DNA of 64,000 nucleotides from assembly GCA_965230565.1 (NCBI GenBank), contig CBDDLH010000016.1:2356001-2420000 (forward strand), written 5' to 3'. The DNA is from BCD1 sp965230565 (lineage in GTDB: Bacteria > Bacteroidota > Bacteroidia > Chitinophagales > Saprospiraceae). The notes under the pieces were generated by a model. That model had not been told where the DNA came from and ran no database searches. It saw nothing but the letters and a program-made list of their open reading frames with translations. Each line of letters begins with the position of its first letter. Within the stretch, counting starts at the first letter, position 1. Of the stretch, positions 37,573-45,512 are shown in pieces. A program made the translations under genes and the position numbers.

Positions 37573-38565
37573 TTATTCATTAATGTGTGTCCACAAAAGG
37601 TCTTTCAGTTCATCAAGCCCCTTTTGGGCAACGGAAGAAATAAAAACGTGTGGAATTCCTTCCGGCAATTCAGGTTTCAGTAATTCTTTCAACTCTTCAT
37701 CCAGCAGATCTGATTTGGTGATAGCCAAAACCCTCGGTTTGTCGAGTAATTCCTCGTTATACATTTTGAGCTCGTTCAATAATATCTTGTATTGCTCCCT
37801 GATATTATCTGCATCGGCAGGTACCATAAACAGCAACGTGGCATTGCGCTCGATGTGCCTTAGGAACCGGTGCCCCAATCCTTTACCCTCATGAGCTTTT
37901 TCGATAATTCCCGGGATATCCGCCATGACAAATGACCGGTTGTCCCGATATTTTACGATACCGAGGTTAGGCACTAAAGTCGTAAAAGGATAATTGGCAA
38001 TCTTTGGTTTAGCCGCAGTGATTACAGATAACAGCGTTGATTTTCCTGCATTAGGGAATCCAACCAGTCCGACATCAGCGAGCACTTTGAGCTCCAGAAC
38101 CTTCCATTCCTCTTTTCCGGGCTCCCCGGGCTGGGCGTATTGAGGCATCTGGTTGGTGGCCGACTTATAGTGAGCATTTCCCTGGCCACCACGGCCACCG
38201 GCTACGATGATCTTTTCTTCCCCGTCCTCAGTGATTTCAAATTCGATCTCACCGGTTTCCGCATCTCTGGCAACTGTCCCCAAAGGCACTTCCAGAATGA
38301 TATCCTCTCCATTTTTACCGGAGCTATGAGAAGCCCTGCCATTTTCACCTGCCGTAGCGATGACATGTTTGCGGTACTTAAGCGCCAAAAGTGTCCATAC
38401 GTTTCGGTTGCCACGCAGAATGATATGACCACCCCGTCCGCCGTCACCGCCGTCAGGTCCTCCCTTGGGATTACGTTTATCGCGGTGGAAATGGACTGAG
38501 CCAGCGCCCCCCTTTCCCGACCGGCAACAAATCTTTACATGGTCTACAAAATTCTGCGTTGCCAT
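37573..38565 (-). CDS. obg: GTPase Obg (CgtA)
   Basis: This 330-residue protein has the Gly-rich Obg fold (residues 4-158; SGKGGAGSVHFHR, GGPDGGDGGRGGHIIL). The G domain shows G1 GFPNAGKST (169-176), G3 DIPG (216-219) and G4 TKSD (283-286). The C-terminal OCT domain of some Obg proteins is absent, as is common in this phylum. Obg is an essential GTPase that binds the 50S ribosomal subunit and is linked to the stringent response. It is preceded on the same strand by adk, 205 bp away. Confidence 0.97.
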   Translation of the reverse strand: MATQNFVDHVKICCRSGKGGAGSVHFHRDKRNPKGGPDGGDGGRGGHIILRGNRNVWTLLALKYRKHVIATAGENGRASHSSGKNGEDIILEVPLGTVARDAETGEIEFEITEDGEEKIIVAGGRGGQGNAHYKSATNQMPQYAQPGEPGKEEWKVLELKVLADVGLVGFPNAGKSTLLSVITAAKPKIANYPFTTLVPNLGIVKYRDNRSFVMADIPGIIEKAHEGKGLGHRFLRHIERNATLLFMVPADADNIREQYKILLNELKMYNEELLDKPRVLAITKSDLLDEELKELLKPELPEGIPHVFISSVAQKGLDELKDLLWTHINE

Positions 38566-38586
38566 TTTTCAGGTTACTGGTTACCC

Positions 38587-38619
38587 AGAAATACTATTCT
38601 TCAGAAAAATAGTATTTCT
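38587..38619. repeat. Dispersed palindromic repeat, copy 2
   Basis: AGAAATACTATT (38587-38598) pairs with AATAGTATTTCT (38608-38619). It sits between the adk stop and the obg start, beside GGTTACTGGTTACC heptamer text. Compared with the other copies, the inner T-run is interrupted by a C. Confidence 0.85.
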
Positions 38620-38769
38620 AAAAAAAATATTGTTTAAACACCCTTCAAGTTGTGGTAAATCACAACTTGACAAAAAACAAACTTTCAAAAGAATAAGGAC
38701 TTTAACCTACAGTTTTTGTTAGTTGTTAATTGATTTTTGAGTATTGCCCAAGGTGCATGGCAACTTGAG

Positions 38770-39342
38770 TTAAATAGCATCAACGGCGTCACTTAAACGG
38801 CCGAAAATTTCTTCAATAGAACCGATACCGTTGATCTTTTTACCAACTCCTTTGTCTTCGTAATAGTGGAAAACCGGAGCCGTTTCATTTTCATAAACCT
38901 GAATGCGGTTGCGGATGATTCCTTCATCGGTATCATCAGCTCTTCCGGAAGATTCTCCGCGTAACAATAATCTTTTGACGAGTTCTTCCTCCTCAACATC
39001 AAGCATCAGCAATGAACTGACTGTCTGATCTCTCTCAGCAAGTAAATCATCCAGTGCTTCACATTGTGGAATGGTTCTTGGAAAACCATCAAAGATATAT
39101 CCTTTAACATCAGGATTGGCTTCTACCTTATTGCGCAACATACCGATAGTCACTTCATCAGGCACCAATTCTCCCTTGGCCATATAACTTTTGGCTTTTT
39201 CTCCTAGTGGAGTATTATTTCCCATTTCATAACGGAAAAGATCGCCGGTGGAAATATGTAATAACTCATACTTCTCAACAAGTTTTTCTGCCTGGGTTCC
39301 TTTACCTGATCCCGGAGGGCCAAAAAGAATTAAATTGATCAT
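38770..39342 (-). CDS. adk: Adenylate kinase
   Basis: This is the 190-residue short form, with P-loop GPPGSGKGTQ (residues 8-17). The NMP-binding region reads STGDLFRYEM, and DGFPRT is at about 84-89. A short LID without zinc cysteines shows RGESSGRADDTDE. It interconverts ATP, AMP and ADP in the cytosol. The reading frame is complete, and the start fits the family. It diverges from tsaE. Confidence 0.97.
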   Translation of the reverse strand: MINLILFGPPGSGKGTQAEKLVEKYELLHISTGDLFRYEMGNNTPLGEKAKSYMAKGELVPDEVTIGMLRNKVEANPDVKGYIFDGFPRTIPQCEALDDLLAERDQTVSSLLMLDVEEEELVKRLLLRGESSGRADDTDEGIIRNRIQVYENETAPVFHYYEDKGVGKKINGIGSIEEIFGRLSDAVDAI

Positions 39343-39501
39343 TTGTTTGATTTTTAAAGTAGTATAAATATCGGCTTACTTAATTAGGAACGCGAAAATA
39401 CAAAAATGTCACATAATTTCTATGCCTGCGGGGTGCCAATCTTCCTATGCTCAGGTACAATTTTCAATCTTTTTTCGACAAGTTTCAACGCTCAATTTTC
39501 T

Positions 39502-39509
39502 TACATTTG
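39502..39509 (+). promoter_or_regulatory. tsaE: Putative -7 element (TACATTTG) for tsaE, near-leaderless
   Basis: TACATTTG is a full match to TAnnTTTG and ends only 5 nt before the ATG at 39515. With the usual 4-7 nt distance to transcription start, the mRNA would begin at or next to the start codon. A -33 partner is not clear. Confidence 0.45.
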
Positions 39510-39514
39510 CATTC

Positions 39515-39940
39515 ATGGAATTAGTCATCAATGAAGAAAGGGAGCTTGACCAGGCGGTAACTGAACTGCTTTCCTTTGCCGGAGACCGGAAGGTCATCTT
39601 GTTTTCCGGAGAGATCGGAGCCGGGAAAACGACTTTCATACAGGCTATTTGTCGACATTTTGGGGTTCAGGAGCAGGTTACCAGTCCCACTTTCGCGCTG
39701 ATCAATGAATATACATATGTTCACCCTGAAGGTCAGGAAGCACACATTTACCATATGGACCTATACAGGCTCAAGCATATTGATGAGGCTTTGAACATAG
39801 GATTGGAGGATTACCTGTACACGGGCGATTACTGCTTCATAGAGTGGCCGGCCCTCATTGAAGATTTACTTCCTGAAGATGTCGTTAGAATAAATATTAC
39901 CATTGAGGCTGATTCCTCAAGGAAATTGGTATTTTTGTAG
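39515..39940 (+). CDS. tsaE: tRNA threonylcarbamoyladenosine ATPase TsaE
   Basis: I place the start at ATG 39515, giving 141 residues, the normal TsaE length; the frame is open from 39422 but that part overlaps the promoter. Walker A is GEIGAGKT (32-39). The TsaE signatures SPTFALINEY and HMDLYRL follow, then FIEWP. TsaE supports the TsaB/TsaD/TsaC pathway that makes t6A37 in tRNAs decoding ANN codons. It is followed 84 bp later by alanine dehydrogenase. Confidence 0.95.
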   Translation: MELVINEERELDQAVTELLSFAGDRKVILFSGEIGAGKTTFIQAICRHFGVQEQVTSPTFALINEYTYVHPEGQEAHIYHMDLYRLKHIDEALNIGLEDYLYTGDYCFIEWPALIEDLLPEDVVRINITIEADSSRKLVFL

Positions 39941-40024
39941 GGAGGTCGATTTTAACAGTTGATTTGTTTACCAAAACAATCAGTTATTGACCATTCACCT
40001 TACACCGTCTGAAATCTATGCAAC

Positions 40025-41254
40025 ATGAGTGACCAGGAAAAACGGATACCTATCCCCAAAGTATTCAGTGAAGGGTTTTATGAGACCCAAACTGAAATGT
40101 TGCCTGTCAAACAAAAGAATAAGAAATTATTCATTGGCATACCTAAAGAAAGTACTTTACAGGAGAACCGCGTTGCTCTTGCTCCGACCTCTGTAGCTAC
40201 ATTGGTCGGTCATGGCCACAAGATCGTCATTGAAAGCGAGGCAGGTTTGAAATCCAATTTTTCGGACAGGGATTATTCTGAAGCGGGTGCGGAGATTGCG
40301 CATAGCAAGGAAGAAGTGTACAAAGCAGATGTTATCATCAAGGTTGCACCGCCAACGCTTAAGGAGATTGAATACATGCAGCCTAATCAGGTTCTCATTT
40401 CTCCATTACAACTGCCCATTATTTCTGCTGATTACATCAATAAATTGCGCCAGAAGCGAGTCATTGCTCTGGCTATGGAATATATCAAGGACGAATCAGG
40501 AACTTTTCCCGTTGTTCGGACCATGAGTGAACTGGCAGGTATCAGCGCGGTACTTACTGCGGCCGAACTGATGACTAAAAATCATGGTGGTAAAGGAAAA
40601 TTGTTGGGTGGAATTTCCGGAGTTCCCAGTGCCCATGTTGTTATTCTGGGGGCAGGCATAGTCGCAGAATATGCAGTAAGAGCCGCCTTGGGTTTAGGTG
40701 CTGAAGTACGCATTTTTGACAACAACATCTATAAACTCAAACGCATCCAGAACCTTGTGGGACAGCAGTTGTCCACCTCAGCCATCAATCCTGTTTACCT
40801 GGAGCGGGAGCTCATAAAAACAGACGTCGTCATTGGTGCCATGCACTCTGAATCCGGAAGAACTCCTGTTATTGTCACCGAAGATATCGTTCGTAAAATG
40901 AAACCGGGTGCCGTAATTATTGATGTGAGTATCGACCAGGGAGGTTGTTTTGAAACTTCTGAAGTTACCTCTCTCGACAAACCTACTTTCATCAAACACG
41001 AAGTCATCCATTACTGCGTGCCCAATATAGCTTCCAATGTTCCACGAACGGCTTCCATTGCCACCAGCAACATCCTGACGCCCATTTTGCTGAAAGCAGG
41101 AAGCACGGGAAGTATTGAACATCTATTTTTCAGTAATCATGGTCTTCGTCACGGTATCTATACTTACAAAGGATGCCTGACCAATGAGTACCTGGGCCAA
41201 CGGTTCAACATCAAATCCACGGATCTGGATCTTTTAATTACCTCTAGTTTGTGA
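40025..41254 (+). CDS. ald: Alanine dehydrogenase family protein
   Basis: This 409-residue protein is longer than the usual 370. Residues about 1-33 (up to VKQKNKKLF) are an extension. The core starts FIGIPKESTLQENRVALAP and contains the KE.K/EHRV-type motif, ALAMEYIKDESG and TMSELAG. The NAD-binding motif is HVVILGAGIVAEYAV with Asp (IFDNNIYKL). It should catalyse reversible oxidative deamination of L-alanine to pyruvate. The extended form is a recognisable Bacteroidota variant, and some relatives are annotated more broadly as alanine dehydrogenase/NAD(P) transhydrogenase, so activity on alanine is probable but not certain. Confidence 0.88.
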   Translation: MSDQEKRIPIPKVFSEGFYETQTEMLPVKQKNKKLFIGIPKESTLQENRVALAPTSVATLVGHGHKIVIESEAGLKSNFSDRDYSEAGAEIAHSKEEVYKADVIIKVAPPTLKEIEYMQPNQVLISPLQLPIISADYINKLRQKRVIALAMEYIKDESGTFPVVRTMSELAGISAVLTAAELMTKNHGGKGKLLGGISGVPSAHVVILGAGIVAEYAVRAALGLGAEVRIFDNNIYKLKRIQNLVGQQLSTSAINPVYLERELIKTDVVIGAMHSESGRTPVIVTEDIVRKMKPGAVIIDVSIDQGGCFETSEVTSLDKPTFIKHEVIHYCVPNIASNVPRTASIATSNILTPILLKAGSTGSIEHLFFSNHGLRHGIYTYKGCLTNEYLGQRFNIKSTDLDLLITSSL

Positions 41255-41275
41255 GCCGGTTGGTAGTTACTGGTC

Positions 41276-41308
41276 AGAAATACTATTTTTTCAAAAAATA
41301 GTATTTCT
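41276..41308. repeat. Dispersed palindromic repeat, copy 3
   Basis: AGAAATACTATTTTTT pairs with AAAAAATAGTATTTCT around a tiny loop, 22 bp past the ald stop. It is flanked by GGTTGGTAGTTACTGGT on the left and AACCAGCAACCAGCAAC on the right, which are complementary heptamer tracts. The unit is therefore a nested palindrome. Confidence 0.88.
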
Positions 41309-41310
41309 AA

Positions 41311-41352
41311 AACCAGCAACCAGCAACTTGTAACCAGCAACCAACAACCAGC
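41311..41352. repeat. AACCAGC heptamer tract
   Basis: Six imperfect AACCAGC/AACCAAC units fill the spacer up to the next start codon at 41353. They mirror the TGGTTGC tracts at 36484 and the text left of the palindrome at 41276. Confidence 0.6.
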
Positions 41353-41949
41353 ATGGACCTCATCTACATTTTTGATCTTGCCGGGACTTTTGTTTTTGCT
41401 ATCAGTGGAGCTATTACGGCCATTCACAAAAAATTTGACATTTTTGGCTCGACAGTAATTGCGTTTGTTACCGCCTTGGGTGGAGGTACTCTTCGGGATG
41501 TGCTCATTGGAAGCACCCCGGTCGGATGGATGCTGGACACCAATTACCTGTTTGTTATTTGCGGAGCAGTGATCTGTAGTTATCTATTATTAAAACCCAT
41601 CCAACGTTTACGCAAAACTATGTTCCTGTTTGACACCATAGGTATCAGCCTGTTTACGGTATTGGGGCTGGAAAAGACTTTGTCTTTAGAACTGTCCCTG
41701 GCTATCGCTGTCATGATGGGAACCGTCTCTGCCGTATTTGGCGGGGTGATCCGTGATATTTTGTGTAATGAAGTACCACTGATCTTCCGAAAAGAGATCT
41801 ACGCTACCGCCTGTATTTTTGGGGCATTGGTCTATTTGGTTTTCCGACATTTTGAAGTAAACTATCATTTGAGCCTTATTTTTACCGCAATTCTTATTAG
41901 CTTTATTCGCATAATGGCCGTCCGGAAGGATTGGTCGTTAAGAGTATGA
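41353..41949 (+). CDS. TRIC-type trimeric cation channel family protein (UPF0126/YadS)
   Basis: This 198-residue membrane protein has two homologous halves of three helices each plus a seventh helix. The first half shows GTFVFAISGAITAI and GGGTLRDVLIG; the second shows GTVSAVFGGVIRDIL and a matching GG..RD motif. Prokaryotic TRIC proteins form potassium/cation-permeable trimers; YadS and YicG have been linked to glycine import in Escherichia coli. The substrate here is undetermined. It lies 98 bp after ald, separated by the palindromic repeat, so co-transcription is uncertain. Confidence 0.92.
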   Translation: MDLIYIFDLAGTFVFAISGAITAIHKKFDIFGSTVIAFVTALGGGTLRDVLIGSTPVGWMLDTNYLFVICGAVICSYLLLKPIQRLRKTMFLFDTIGISLFTVLGLEKTLSLELSLAIAVMMGTVSAVFGGVIRDILCNEVPLIFRKEIYATACIFGALVYLVFRHFEVNYHLSLIFTAILISFIRIMAVRKDWSLRV

Positions 41950-41968
41950 TTTTCAAAACTTATTTGAT

Positions 41969-42011
41969 TTAACCACAGGGAACACAGGGAAGGCACAGTG
42001 TACCCAGAGTG
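41969..42011. repeat. ACCACAG-type intergenic repeat
   Basis: TTAACCACAGGGAACACAGG followed by GGCACAGTGTACCCAGAG resembles 33656-33697. It lies between the TRIC gene and the patatin gene. Confidence 0.5.
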
Positions 42012-42121
42012 AATATTACTCATTTTACCATGTGCATGAATTGTTGCTAACACTCAATTCCCTAAATCCTGGATATTCTCCAGGCCCATTGTGGCCAGAA
42101 ATTCACCATAATCCAAAACCC

Positions 42122-44188
42122 ATGCGTTACGACGAAATAATCAATAAGGAAGATGCCCGACTCAAAGAACGCCGCCGGAAAATGTTCGGTGATGAAAGCG
42201 CGGAAAAATTAGATGAGAACCGATTTGGTATTGCCCTTTCAGGAGGAGGTATCCGTTCGGCAACCATCAACCTGGGATTACTTAAGACCCTCAACAGATT
42301 TGGCATTCTCAAAAAAAGTGATTATTTGTCTACCGTTTCCGGCGGTGGATATACCGGCTCCTACATCCAGGCGACCCTGAAAAACGAGGGTTCCTATGAT
42401 GCACTTTTCAGGGACGAACATATCGATTATATGCGTTCCCGCGGGGAATATCTTTTTCCCGGAACCGGGCTTCGGAAATTGTGGAACCAGTTTGTGCTTA
42501 TCGTTAGCTACCTCACCAGTCTGTTGATGAGTTTTGTAAGTCCTCTGATCATCATTTTATTTCTGACTGGCATTTGGATGTTCATCGACGAAAGTTTTGA
42601 CAGCGACACTACAGCAGTAGGTCAGGACATCGCCTGGTTTGTAAAATATGGAGGATTGACGGTTTTAGGCATTCTTGCGGTTCATTATTTTCTAAATGTG
42701 CTTTTAAATTTTGACCTGGACGTTTCTTCCTGGTTCAGTAAAGCAGAAACGGCTGTTGTCGGCGTCGTATTGGTGATCATTGCCTGGTTCTATTTTTCCA
42801 ATATTCATCGCATGGAAGTTCCGGGAATCGACACCATAATCCCTTATCTAGGGTTTGGTTTATTACTTGGAATATTGGGTTTTTTCACCAATCCAAATTC
42901 GACGAGTTTCCACCGGTTTTATCGAAAACAATTATCCGACGCCTTCCTCAACTTTGCCGGAAAGTACCGCAATGTTTTGGTCAAAGACCTTTTTGCTCCG
43001 CATTCTGAGGAGGAAAAAGACTATATGGCACCATATCCTTTGATCAATACCTGCTTAAATCTTCAGGCATCCAATGATCCGAATTTTAAAGGAACCAAAG
43101 CAAGTGATTACTTTTTATTGTCGCCGCTGTTCTGCGGTGCAAAATTGACAGGATACATTCCAACAGGCGATACAACAGGTTACAAAAACATGACTCTTCC
43201 TGCAGCCGTCACTATTTCTGCGGCAGCTGTAAACCCGGGAATGGGCATATATTCCAACAAGATGATGAGCATCATGACTACGCTTTTGAACCTGCGACTG
43301 GGATATTGGACATGGAATCCGCTTAAGTTGAGCACCAAATTCCCAGTGGTTTGGTGGCCGCTGTATTTCTTCTATGAATTACTTTCCCGCATAGGCACGG
43401 ATAACCGGATGGTAAACATTTCTGATGGAGGACATATTGAAAATCTGGCTGTATTTGAATTATTACGCCGTAAGTGCAGGCTGATCATCGCTATCGATGC
43501 AGGTGCTGATCCGGACTTCGCCTTTGCAGACTTAGAGAATCTGACCATTAGAGCCAGAAACGAACTCGGACTTGAAATCCGTTTCCGGGAAGGCAATATT
43601 CCTGAAGAAATCATTCGCCCAAATCCTTCTCATGGATACTCACGCAAACGTTACGCTATTGCAGATGTCTATCAATTGTGGGATAAAGTGGTTAAAGAAG
43701 GTAAGGTAGTTGTCGAGCACTACAAAAATAAAAAGGTAAGCACTTTTGTATATGTAAAGTCTAGTGTCACGGCCCCTCAGGGCAAGCCGGAACTCTCTCC
43801 TGACGACCAGCTCAAATACGGAACTTATAAATACAAGATCTATCACCCATCCTTCCCTCACGAGCCGACCTCCGATCAGTTTTTCGACCCGATCCAGTGG
43901 GAAGCCTATTACCAACTCGGTCAATATATTGGCGCGGACATTCTTGGCTTCAAAGATGTGGACAGCGATGAAAAGCAGGATGAGATCAGTATCGACCAGC
44001 TCATTGCCCATTTTGATAAAGCAGATGCACTCTTTGGAGAGGTTGTGACAGAAGAGGTCGAAGAGTTTGCTCCAGTCCAACCGCTACCGTCCCGCGAACG
44101 AGGAGGAGTGACTATGGAGGATGAGATCAAGCCGATTGAGGAGAGAAAGGAGCAGGTTGTGGATATTAAGGTAGATTATAATATGTAG
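42122..44188 (+). CDS. Membrane-anchored patatin-like phospholipase
   Basis: I use ATG 42122 (MRYDEIINKED), since the frame upstream to 42032 has no protein features, giving 688 residues. The patatin core starts with IALSGGGIRSATINLGLL (oxyanion hole) and YLSTVSGGGYTGSY, where the nucleophile Ser sits in VSGGG. A membrane insert (about residues 125-265) contains four helices (LIVSYLTSLLMSFVSPLIII, LTVLGILAVHYFL, VVGVVLVIIAWFYF, PYLGFGLLLGILGFF). The catalytic Asp is in ISDGGHIENL. The C-terminal tail is acidic. It likely hydrolyses membrane lipids, but the natural substrate is unknown. It differs from the barrel-bearing patatin at 21646. Confidence 0.9.
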   Translation: MRYDEIINKEDARLKERRRKMFGDESAEKLDENRFGIALSGGGIRSATINLGLLKTLNRFGILKKSDYLSTVSGGGYTGSYIQATLKNEGSYDALFRDEHIDYMRSRGEYLFPGTGLRKLWNQFVLIVSYLTSLLMSFVSPLIIILFLTGIWMFIDESFDSDTTAVGQDIAWFVKYGGLTVLGILAVHYFLNVLLNFDLDVSSWFSKAETAVVGVVLVIIAWFYFSNIHRMEVPGIDTIIPYLGFGLLLGILGFFTNPNSTSFHRFYRKQLSDAFLNFAGKYRNVLVKDLFAPHSEEEKDYMAPYPLINTCLNLQASNDPNFKGTKASDYFLLSPLFCGAKLTGYIPTGDTTGYKNMTLPAAVTISAAAVNPGMGIYSNKMMSIMTTLLNLRLGYWTWNPLKLSTKFPVVWWPLYFFYELLSRIGTDNRMVNISDGGHIENLAVFELLRRKCRLIIAIDAGADPDFAFADLENLTIRARNELGLEIRFREGNIPEEIIRPNPSHGYSRKRYAIADVYQLWDKVVKEGKVVVEHYKNKKVSTFVYVKSSVTAPQGKPELSPDDQLKYGTYKYKIYHPSFPHEPTSDQFFDPIQWEAYYQLGQYIGADILGFKDVDSDEKQDEISIDQLIAHFDKADALFGEVVTEEVEEFAPVQPLPSRERGGVTMEDEIKPIEERKEQVVDIKVDYNM

Positions 44189-44210
44189 AGGGGTTACGGG
44201 TTGCCTGATT

Positions 44211-44243
44211 AGAAATACTATTTTTTAGAAAAATAGTATTTCT
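44211..44243. repeat. Dispersed palindromic repeat, copy 4
   Basis: AGAAATACTATTTTTT pairs with AAAAATAGTATTTCT 23 bp past the patatin stop and 41 bp before the stop of the convergent small membrane gene. A terminator-like role between convergent genes is possible, but no T-tract follows the stem. Confidence 0.85.
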
Positions 44244-44283
44244 TAATCCTACTTAATGGTACTGGTAATGCAACCCGAAGTGG

Positions 44284-44460
44284 TCAACTCGTCAACACCC
44301 GTCTAATAGCAAAAAACAGCAACACTGCCAGAATCAACCCTAAAAACAGGATCATAGACATATCCGTTCCGCTGCCGGCAAGACCATCCTCCAGTTTTAA
44401 ATATCCAACGTATCCCATACCAGCAAGGAGGCCAAACCCTATTATTCTTTTTGCGATCAT
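44284..44460 (-). CDS. Small two-helix membrane protein
   Basis: From ATG 44460 this is 58 residues (MIAKRIIGFGLLAGMGYVGY, then LKLEDGLAGSGTDM, then SMILFLGLILAVLLFFAIRR). Two hydrophobic helices are joined by a short acidic Gly-rich loop, with a basic C-terminus. The longer frame to 44622 overlaps the neighbouring gene and is not supported. No family is recognised. Presence of a clean start and coding-like composition makes it probably real. Confidence 0.55.
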   Translation of the reverse strand: MIAKRIIGFGLLAGMGYVGYLKLEDGLAGSGTDMSMILFLGLILAVLLFFAIRRVLTS

Positions 44461-44539
44461 TTTTTTGAATTTGAACGCGAAGATAAGGGGAAATGAATAA
44501 TGAACACTGTGATGAAAGTTACGCATTGGGAAACTTGAT

Positions 44540-45355
44540 TCAAAGAATCTCAAAACTGGCCCAAACAGGCAGATGATCTGATATCCCCCGGGCTTTTTCA
44601 AGAGACTCACAGTTACCCACAAAATCTATCGCTCCGGAATTCCGGAGGCTGAAGTAATTGGATTGAAAAAGAATAAAATCAATAGGATAATTAGTGTACG
44701 AACCTTTAGCGTTGCATTTACGTTTGAGGGTGGTTTTCACTTCCTTCAGATTTACCTCAAAACCATTTTTGTAAAGGGGTTTGAAAGCCTTTTTTGAAGA
44801 AGCCATATTAAAATCGCCGGCAATGATAATGGGGATTTCAGAAAACCTTTCGGGATATTTGTAAAAGGAAATAACCTCCTCTTCCGGCTTTTCATCAAAT
44901 CGGCGGGCATGATAGTTTGCTAAAAGAAACAGCTTTCCTCCCGCCTCAAATTTAGCCAGATATGGTTCTCTGAAAACCAGATCTTTGTTTTCCTTATCCA
45001 GCCATGGCCGCCCCTTTAGTTGCACTTTAGCCGGTTTCCATAAAAAAGCATAACGCTCCGTTTTATAAGGGGGGCTATCCGTCGGATCACTGATGCGATA
45101 ATCCCATTTACTGCCCATGCGGTTCAGTTCATCCGCCAATCGGGCCACTGCCTGAGCGCCACCATAACCAGCCACAACTTCCTGTATTGCGACAATGTCA
45201 TAGTCACGAACAGTCTGGGCAATTAAATGGATCTCTTCCGCATCCTTGGTTTTTCCAAAGTCCCGGATATTCCAGGAAAGGATGGTGAATTCGGTCTGGG
45301 CAGAAACCAGTACTGGCAAGGCGAACAGGAAGAGATGTGTGATAAACTTTTTCAT
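44540..45355 (-). CDS. Exported endonuclease/exonuclease/phosphatase (DNase I fold)
   Basis: This 271-residue protein has a signal peptide (MKKFITHLFLFALPVLVSAQ). The DNase I-like core shows the metal and catalytic motifs LSWNIRDFG (Asn), IQEV (Glu), the RYAFLWKP strand, GDFNM (Asp/Asn) and SDHLPV (Asp/His). All key residues of the fold are present, so it is a probable secreted or periplasmic nuclease. No T9SS tail is visible. It may serve nutrient phosphate or nucleotide scavenging. Confidence 0.93.
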   Translation of the reverse strand: MKKFITHLFLFALPVLVSAQTEFTILSWNIRDFGKTKDAEEIHLIAQTVRDYDIVAIQEVVAGYGGAQAVARLADELNRMGSKWDYRISDPTDSPPYKTERYAFLWKPAKVQLKGRPWLDKENKDLVFREPYLAKFEAGGKLFLLANYHARRFDEKPEEEVISFYKYPERFSEIPIIIAGDFNMASSKKAFKPLYKNGFEVNLKEVKTTLKRKCNAKGSYTNYPIDFILFQSNYFSLRNSGAIDFVGNCESLEKARGISDHLPVWASFEIL

Positions 45356-45448
45356 GATTTTTGTCCACGAAGACGGGAAGAAAGTTATGAAGTTGATAAT
45401 TATCTTATTGAAACATTACCTTTGAAAAGGCTTATCCCGCACACAAGT

Positions 45449-45505
45449 GTCGGAGGCAACACCTTTTGCTCTTCTTCGCAAAGGTATCGCCTTTCTGCCC
45501 ACCAA
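45449..45505. repeat. Degenerate intergenic repeat (GGCAACACC family, reverse copy)
   Basis: On the minus strand it reads GGCAGAAAGGCGATACC and AAAAGGTGTTGCC, related to the blocks at 16095 and 16690. It lies between the DNase gene and the CotH gene. Confidence 0.45.
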
Positions 45506-45512
45506 GCCACCT

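Noticed and set aside
38465..38722. Plus-strand frame overlapping obg start and palindrome copy 2
   Set aside because: It is a shadow of the obg 5' end plus the repeat translated as FFRKIVFL.
41311..41352. AACCAGC tract as a CRISPR-like array
   Set aside because: Units are 7 bp without spacers; no cas genes are present.
41164..41427. Minus-strand frame reading GCWLLVTSCWLLV
   Set aside because: The protein text is only the translation of the AACCAGC heptamer tract and the palindrome.
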